A program made the position numbers and the translations under genes. A stretch of DNA of 9,078 nucleotides. It comes from an uncultured Collinsella sp. GTDB taxonomy: Bacteria; Actinomycetota; Coriobacteriia; Coriobacteriales; Coriobacteriaceae. Under the pieces are notes generated by a model that was given only the letters and a program-made list of their open reading frames with translations, was not told the DNA's origin and searched no databases. The stretch spans positions 1 to 9,078 of the forward strand of contig URYT01000066.1 in NCBI GenBank assembly GCA_900552185.1, given 5' to 3'. This document shows positions 5,475 through 9,078 of the stretch, one piece after another (within the stretch, counting starts at the first letter, position 1; each line of letters starts with the position of its first letter).

Positions 5475-5510
5475 GTACGTGCCATCTGAGTAACCGAGGG
5501 GAGGGCGCAC

Positions 5511-5945
5511 ATGGGAATGACTGGTGCATACGAGCGCAATCTCGATGCAAAAGGTCGTCTGTCCCTGCCTGCACCCCTTCGCGAGGAGCTTGGAGAGCAC
5601 GTTCGCGTGTTCAAAGCCCTGGATGTCGATGCTCTGTACGTGTTCTCTGCCGAGGCCTTCGATAAGTGGGTCGAAGGACTCTTCGCGGGTCGTGAGGGAC
5701 ACGAGGGTTTTAACCCGCGTGACATTAATGACCAGAAGCTCATGAGGGCGATCAACAAGCGCACCACGTCGATGGATGTGGACAGTGCTGGTCGTATCGG
5801 TCTTTCCGAGTCTCTCCGCAAGCAGGCGAACCTCGACCGCGAGGTCACGGTTGTGGGCAACTACGACCACCTTGAGGTTTGGGATCGCGCCGCGGCCGAT
5901 GAGGACGATGACGATGAGGCCCTGCTGGACCTCTTCTTCTCGTAA
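5511..5945 (+). CDS. mraZ: MraZ, dcw cluster transcriptional regulator
   Basis: MraZ is a ring-forming DNA-binding protein with two AbrB-like swapped-hairpin domains, and is usually the first gene of the dcw cluster and a regulator of it. At 144 residues it has the normal length. The first repeat has the DxKGR signature in DAKGRLSLPAPLREEL (12-27). The second has DSAGRIGLSESLRKQA (91-106), followed by the conserved GNYDHLEVWD (116-125). The C-terminal tail is unusually acidic (EDDDDEALLDL, 131-141), which could be a lineage trait. The ATG at 5511 is preceded by GGGGAGGG at 5498-5505, a strong ribosome binding site; an in-frame ATG two codons later is less well placed. The gene has its own promoter at 5414-5442 and nearby GTGGGG repeats that suggest autoregulation. 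rsmH follows after 20 bases. Confidence 0.96.
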   Translation: MGMTGAYERNLDAKGRLSLPAPLREELGEHVRVFKALDVDALYVFSAEAFDKWVEGLFAGREGHEGFNPRDINDQKLMRAINKRTTSMDVDSAGRIGLSESLRKQANLDREVTVVGNYDHLEVWDRAAADEDDDDEALLDLFFS

Positions 5946-5965
5946 GGGCAAGGCACGGGTAACGG

Positions 5966-6931
5966 ATGGAGCGTGGGATCTTGACACAAGAATATCGGCA
6001 TGAACCTGTCATGCTCGGCGAAGTGCTTGAGTCGCTGCGGCTAAAGAGCGGCTCCGTTATCTGCGATTGCACCCTTGGCGGTGCCGGCCATTCGGTAAAG
6101 ATGGCCGCGCAGGTGGGGGAGACGGGCCTTTTGCTCGGCGTCGATCAGGACGACATGGCCCTCGAGGCCGCTGGCGCCCGTCTGGACCGCGAGGTTCCCG
6201 GCGTTCCGCACCGGCTGCTGAAGGGCAACTTCGGCGACTTGGACGAGCTTCTTTGCTCGGCCGAGGTGCCCGGGGTCGATGGCTTCCTGTTCGATTTGGG
6301 CGTTTCGTCACCGCAACTCGATATCCCTGGCAGGGGCTTTTCGTATAACGAGGACGCCCCATTGGACATGCGGATGGATCCGGGTAATAACACCTTAAAC
6401 GCAGCTGAGGTCATCAACACCTATAACGAACACGACCTCGCCCGGATTCTACGCGTCTACGGCGAAGAGAAGTTCGCCTCGCAGATCGCGCGCGAGATCG
6501 TGCGCCGCCGCGAGCAAGAACCGATCGAAACCACCGGCCAATTTGTCGAGATCATCAAGGCGGGTATCCCGGCTGCCGCTCGTCGGCATGGCGGACACCC
6601 GGCCAAGAAAAGTTTCCAGGCCATTCGCATCGAGGTCAATCACGAGCTCGATGTGCTCGAACGAGGGCTTGATGCCGCCACCAGGTGGCTCAACCCGGGC
6701 GGACGTATCTGCGTCATCTCGTATCACTCGCTCGAGGACCGTATCGTAAAGAACCACTTTAAGGAGATGAGCCAGGGGTGCACGTGTCCGCCGGAGATTC
6801 CGGTGTGCGTGTGCGGCAACGTGCCGATACTCAAGGTCATCACCCGCAAACCCCTGGTTGCCCAGCCTGATGAGGTTGAGCGCAACCCTCGGGCGAGATC
6901 AGCCAAAATCCGCGTGGCGCAGCGTCTGTAG
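5966..6931 (+). CDS. rsmH: 16S rRNA (cytosine1402-N4)-methyltransferase RsmH
   Basis: RsmH (MraW) transfers a methyl group from S-adenosylmethionine to N4 of C1402 in the decoding centre of 16S rRNA. The 321 residues match the family length. HEPVML (12-17) is the conserved N-terminal signature. DCTLGGAGHS (34-43) is the methyl-donor binding loop and GVDQD (58-62) the acidic end of strand 2. FDLGVSSPQLD (109-119), GFSY and PLDMRMD (132-138), KKSFQAIRIEVNHEL (214-228) and ISYHSLEDRIVK (251-262) follow in order, as expected. A four-cysteine loop (Cys272, 274, 281, 283) could bind a metal. The start is not fully settled: the ATG at 5966 has only a weak GGG upstream, while an in-frame TTG at 5981 has GGAG 9 bases upstream and gives the more typical start MTQEYRHEPVM. 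It is the second gene of the dcw operon, followed by the FtsL-like gene. Confidence 0.97.
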   Translation: MERGILTQEYRHEPVMLGEVLESLRLKSGSVICDCTLGGAGHSVKMAAQVGETGLLLGVDQDDMALEAAGARLDREVPGVPHRLLKGNFGDLDELLCSAEVPGVDGFLFDLGVSSPQLDIPGRGFSYNEDAPLDMRMDPGNNTLNAAEVINTYNEHDLARILRVYGEEKFASQIAREIVRRREQEPIETTGQFVEIIKAGIPAAARRHGGHPAKKSFQAIRIEVNHELDVLERGLDAATRWLNPGGRICVISYHSLEDRIVKNHFKEMSQGCTCPPEIPVCVCGNVPILKVITRKPLVAQPDEVERNPRARSAKIRVAQRL

Positions 6932-7021
6932 ACGCGACCGCGCGATATTGGACCTCCCGCTCGCACCATAAACGAAGCTTAAACACACTACCAACGTACT
7001 CGGGATGGGAGGCGGCATATC

Positions 7022-7492
7022 ATGGGCTACAACACTTCAAGCGCAGCACTCGCCTATGATATGAACGCCATGCCCGCCTATCGTGAGACGCCGCAGGCCC
7101 CCGTTGCTCCCCGTGAGCAGCGCGCGCCGCGCTTTGATGTCTACACGGGCGCGGGCCGTCAGGCAAACCAGGCGGTAAGCCCGGTTTTCATGAGCGTTCT
7201 TAAAACGTTTTGCATCATTGCGGCTATCTTCATGACGATCGGCGTCGCCCGCGTGGCGCTCGCCAGCGTTACGGCCCAGGTGCTCAACAGCAACGCCGAG
7301 CTTACCAACACGCTCGAAAAGGCGACCGATGAGAGCTCCGACCTGGAGGTCATGCATTCGGTCTACGGCGCCGACACGCGCATTCGCGACCTTGCGGGCG
7401 CTTATGGCATGGTGGAGCCCAGCGAGAGCGTTACACTTGACTTTTCGCAGGATGCAGCCGCGGGCGCCAACGCGACCGCGACCGCTCAGTAG
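7022..7492 (+). CDS. ftsL: FtsL-like divisome membrane protein
   Basis: This 156-residue protein has the FtsL plan: a basic, Pro-rich cytoplasmic tail (1-52), one membrane segment at about 55-83 (VFMSVLKTFCIIAAIFMTIG within it), and a short outer helical part (84-125) likely to form a coiled coil, ending in RDLAGAYGMVEPSE, which resembles the end of FtsL/DivIC-type domains. A low-complexity Ala/Thr tail (144-156) finishes it. FtsL links FtsB/DivIC and FtsQ to the septal synthase FtsW-FtsI. Sequence conservation in this family is low, so the call rests mainly on topology and on the position between rsmH and ftsI, the standard site of ftsL. The ATG at 7022 has GGGAGG at 7007-7012. The 90-base gap before it (6932-7021) holds no clear promoter or terminator. 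ftsI begins 17 bases after its stop. Confidence 0.72.
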   Translation: MGYNTSSAALAYDMNAMPAYRETPQAPVAPREQRAPRFDVYTGAGRQANQAVSPVFMSVLKTFCIIAAIFMTIGVARVALASVTAQVLNSNAELTNTLEKATDESSDLEVMHSVYGADTRIRDLAGAYGMVEPSESVTLDFSQDAAAGANATATAQ

Positions 7493-7509
7493 CAAGACGG
7501 TAGCTGAGT

Positions 7510-9078
7510 ATGACAAATGACTATCGCCGCGGTTCCGATGGGGGCCGCGGTTCTGGACGTCCCTCGTCGCGGGGACGTTCTGGTTATCAAGGAACGGGTC
7601 GGCAATCTTACAACGCCGGGCGGTCCCGTGGCAACGACCCGGCGTCGCGACTTCGCGGCTCGGGCGGCCCTCAAGTGCATAACACCAGGTCGCGCAAGAG
7701 TTCGTCGACCGAATGGCTCACAGGCGCGCCTCTGCCTCGCCGCAAAGCCGTCATGGGCTTCATCGGGCTTGGCTTGGGCTTGGGCGTCTTTCGCCTTGCC
7801 GACTATCAAATTGTCGAAGCCGATAAACTGCGCGAGCGTGCCGATGCGCGCCGCCTGCTTGCGCAGACCCTCTATGCCAAACGCGGCACCATCTACGACC
7901 GCAACGGCAACGTGTTGGCGTCGTCGGTCGAATGTCGCAACATCGCCGTGAACCCGCAGCTTGTCGAGGATGTTGACAAGACGGTGTCGGCGCTGGTCAA
8001 GGCAACTGGAATCGATAAAAAGACCTGCCGCAAGCTCGTTGAGTCCGATGGAACCTGGGTGTATATCAAGCGCCAGGTGGACGAAGACGATGTTGCGGCG
8101 CTGGAGAAGAAGAACCTGCCCGGCGTGCTTTTTGAGCAGGCCATGAAGCGCGTATATCCATACGGCAATCTGGCATCGCAGGTGCTGGGTGTAGTGAATG
8201 TAGACAACGACGGCTTGACGGGTCTCGAAAAGCAATACAACAAGCTTCTGACCGGCACGAACGGTTCTCTCGTACGCGAGCGCGCGAGGGACGGCAGCTA
8301 TATCGCGGGCGGTGCCTATAAAAAGGTGGCTGCGGTCGACGGCGTTGATATCGTGACGACGCTCGACGTCAATATCCAGCGTGCGGCCGAGGATGCCCTG
8401 GCAGAGGCAGTTGAGAAGACTAAGGCCAAGAACGGCTCGGCGCTGGTCACCGATCCTACGACAGGCGAGATTTTGGCAGCCTGCTCGTACCCGACCTACG
8501 ACCAGACCGATCTGGAGAATGCCAAGACCGAGGATATGAATCTGCGCCTGGTCACCGACGCCTACGAGCCCGGCTCGGTCTTCAAGACCTTTGTCTCCGC
8601 CGCGGCTATCGAGCACAAGGGGCTGACGCCCAACACGACGTTCGATGTCCCCGCCGAGGTCCTTGTCGGCAGCGATATCGTTCGAGATGTCGATAAGCGC
8701 GGCGCGGCTATGACGATGAGCCTGCGCGAGATCCTGCGCCGCTCCTCCAACACCGGTATGGTCCTGGTGGGCGAGAAGCTCGGCGCCGATGCGTTTTCGG
8801 AGTATGTCATCGACGGGTTTCAATTCGGCAAGTCCACAGGCATTGATTTCCCGGGCGAATCGCTCGGTATCATCAAGAAGCGCTCGGAATACGACGGCGC
8901 GTCGCTGGGTTCCATGTCGTTTGGCCAGTCGCTGGCCGTCGAGCCCGTTCAGATGGTCCGCGCGATGAGCGCGATCGCCAACAAGGGAGTTATGACGACC
9001 CCGCATTTCCTCAAGACCCGTGCGGGCGAGGAGGTCGACTGGACCGACGGCGAGCATCGCGTCCTGTCCGAGGAGACG
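7510..9078 (+). CDS. ftsI: Septal class B penicillin-binding protein FtsI, partial
   Basis: The gene runs off the right edge after 523 codons. The product is the septal peptidoglycan transpeptidase that works with FtsW. Residues 1-76 are a long cytoplasmic tail rich in Arg, Gly and Ser. A membrane anchor lies at about 80-97. RRLLAQTLYAKRGTIYDRNG (114-133) is the class B pedestal signature, followed by the dimerisation region and GLTGLEKQYN (235-244). The transpeptidase domain starts near 280, with active-site Ser356 and Lys359 in EPGSVFKTF and the SxN motif Ser412-Ser413-Asn414 in RRSSNTGM; STGIDFPGE (442-450) is also conserved. The KTG box is beyond the window. The ATG at 7510 is 17 bases after the FtsL-like stop, with only a weak ribosome binding site, so translation may depend on the upstream gene. 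FtsI is favoured by position; other class B enzymes, such as SpoVD-like proteins, have the same domains. Confidence 0.92.
   Translation, partial: MTNDYRRGSDGGRGSGRPSSRGRSGYQGTGRQSYNAGRSRGNDPASRLRGSGGPQVHNTRSRKSSSTEWLTGAPLPRRKAVMGFIGLGLGLGVFRLADYQIVEADKLRERADARRLLAQTLYAKRGTIYDRNGNVLASSVECRNIAVNPQLVEDVDKTVSALVKATGIDKKTCRKLVESDGTWVYIKRQVDEDDVAALEKKNLPGVLFEQAMKRVYPYGNLASQVLGVVNVDNDGLTGLEKQYNKLLTGTNGSLVRERARDGSYIAGGAYKKVAAVDGVDIVTTLDVNIQRAAEDALAEAVEKTKAKNGSALVTDPTTGEILAACSYPTYDQTDLENAKTEDMNLRLVTDAYEPGSVFKTFVSAAAIEHKGLTPNTTFDVPAEVLVGSDIVRDVDKRGAAMTMSLREILRRSSNTGMVLVGEKLGADAFSEYVIDGFQFGKSTGIDFPGESLGIIKKRSEYDGASLGSMSFGQSLAVEPVQMVRAMSAIANKGVMTTPHFLKTRAGEEVDWTDGEHRVLSEET

Larger units (their letters stand above)
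5152..5510. other. Signal-rich gene-free region before mraZ
   Basis: This 359-base stretch has no credible gene. Its left part (5152-5310) has an imperfect dyad, CCTCAA (5244-5249) with TTGAGG (5264-5269), and otherwise nothing recognisable. Its right part holds the operator-like palindrome at 5314-5329, its weaker partner at 5355-5370, a G-rich run at 5379-5406, a promoter at 5414-5442 and two small hairpins. I looked for RNase P RNA and riboswitch core motifs and saw none. Confidence 0.6.

Noticed and set aside
5152..5510. RNase P RNA or another structured RNA before mraZ
   Set aside because: The conserved core motifs of RNase P RNA, tmRNA and common riboswitches are not seen, and the region is explained better as regulatory DNA.
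7486..9057. A 523-codon open frame on the - strand opposite ftsI
   Set aside because: The + strand encodes a clear class B penicillin-binding protein with SxxK and SxN motifs. The antisense frame begins and ends without sensible signals and is a codon-bias shadow.

Overview
The window looks like a chromosomal stretch from a high-GC, Gram-positive bacterium. The best guess is class Coriobacteriia, with a Collinsella-like genome, inferred from base composition, a CTP synthase gene joined directly to a xerD-type recombinase gene, and the start of a division and cell wall (dcw) cluster. No sequence search was possible, so the taxon is an inference. All recognised genes are on the + strand. No tRNA, rRNA, CRISPR array, insertion sequence or prophage gene was seen.

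Layout. Bases 1-187 are a leader with a short hairpin and a -10 element. A DUF1846 (UPF0371) gene follows at 188-1669 and ends at a strong intrinsic terminator. A small winged-helix regulator (1926-2264) forms its own unit and ends at a second terminator. pyrG (2443-4104) has its own promoter and a leader holding a perfect DnaA-box 9-mer, an inverted repeat and an 11-codon uORF. xerD starts 2 bases after the pyrG stop and closes this unit at 5048. After it comes a very long stem, 24 bp per arm, that can serve as a terminator and whose arms are themselves palindromic.

Bases 5152-5510 hold no gene but are dense in signals: a 15/16 match to the NrdR-box consensus with a weaker partner four helical turns away, a G-rich run of GTGGGG repeats that could bind MraZ, a well-formed sigma-A promoter (TTGAAA-17-TATTAT), and two near-identical small hairpins. 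The first four genes of a dcw operon follow: mraZ, rsmH, an FtsL-like gene and ftsI (a class B penicillin-binding protein), which is cut by the window end before its KTG box.

How the parts fit. pyrG supplies CTP for RNA, DNA and phospholipid synthesis. XerD acts in chromosome dimer resolution. The dcw genes build the septum. The most interesting inference is regulatory: a DnaA-box-like site before pyrG and NrdR-box-like sites before the dcw operon suggest that these growth genes may be tied to replication initiation or to the deoxynucleotide pool. The genes themselves are ordinary housekeeping genes, and I found no clear new multigene system.
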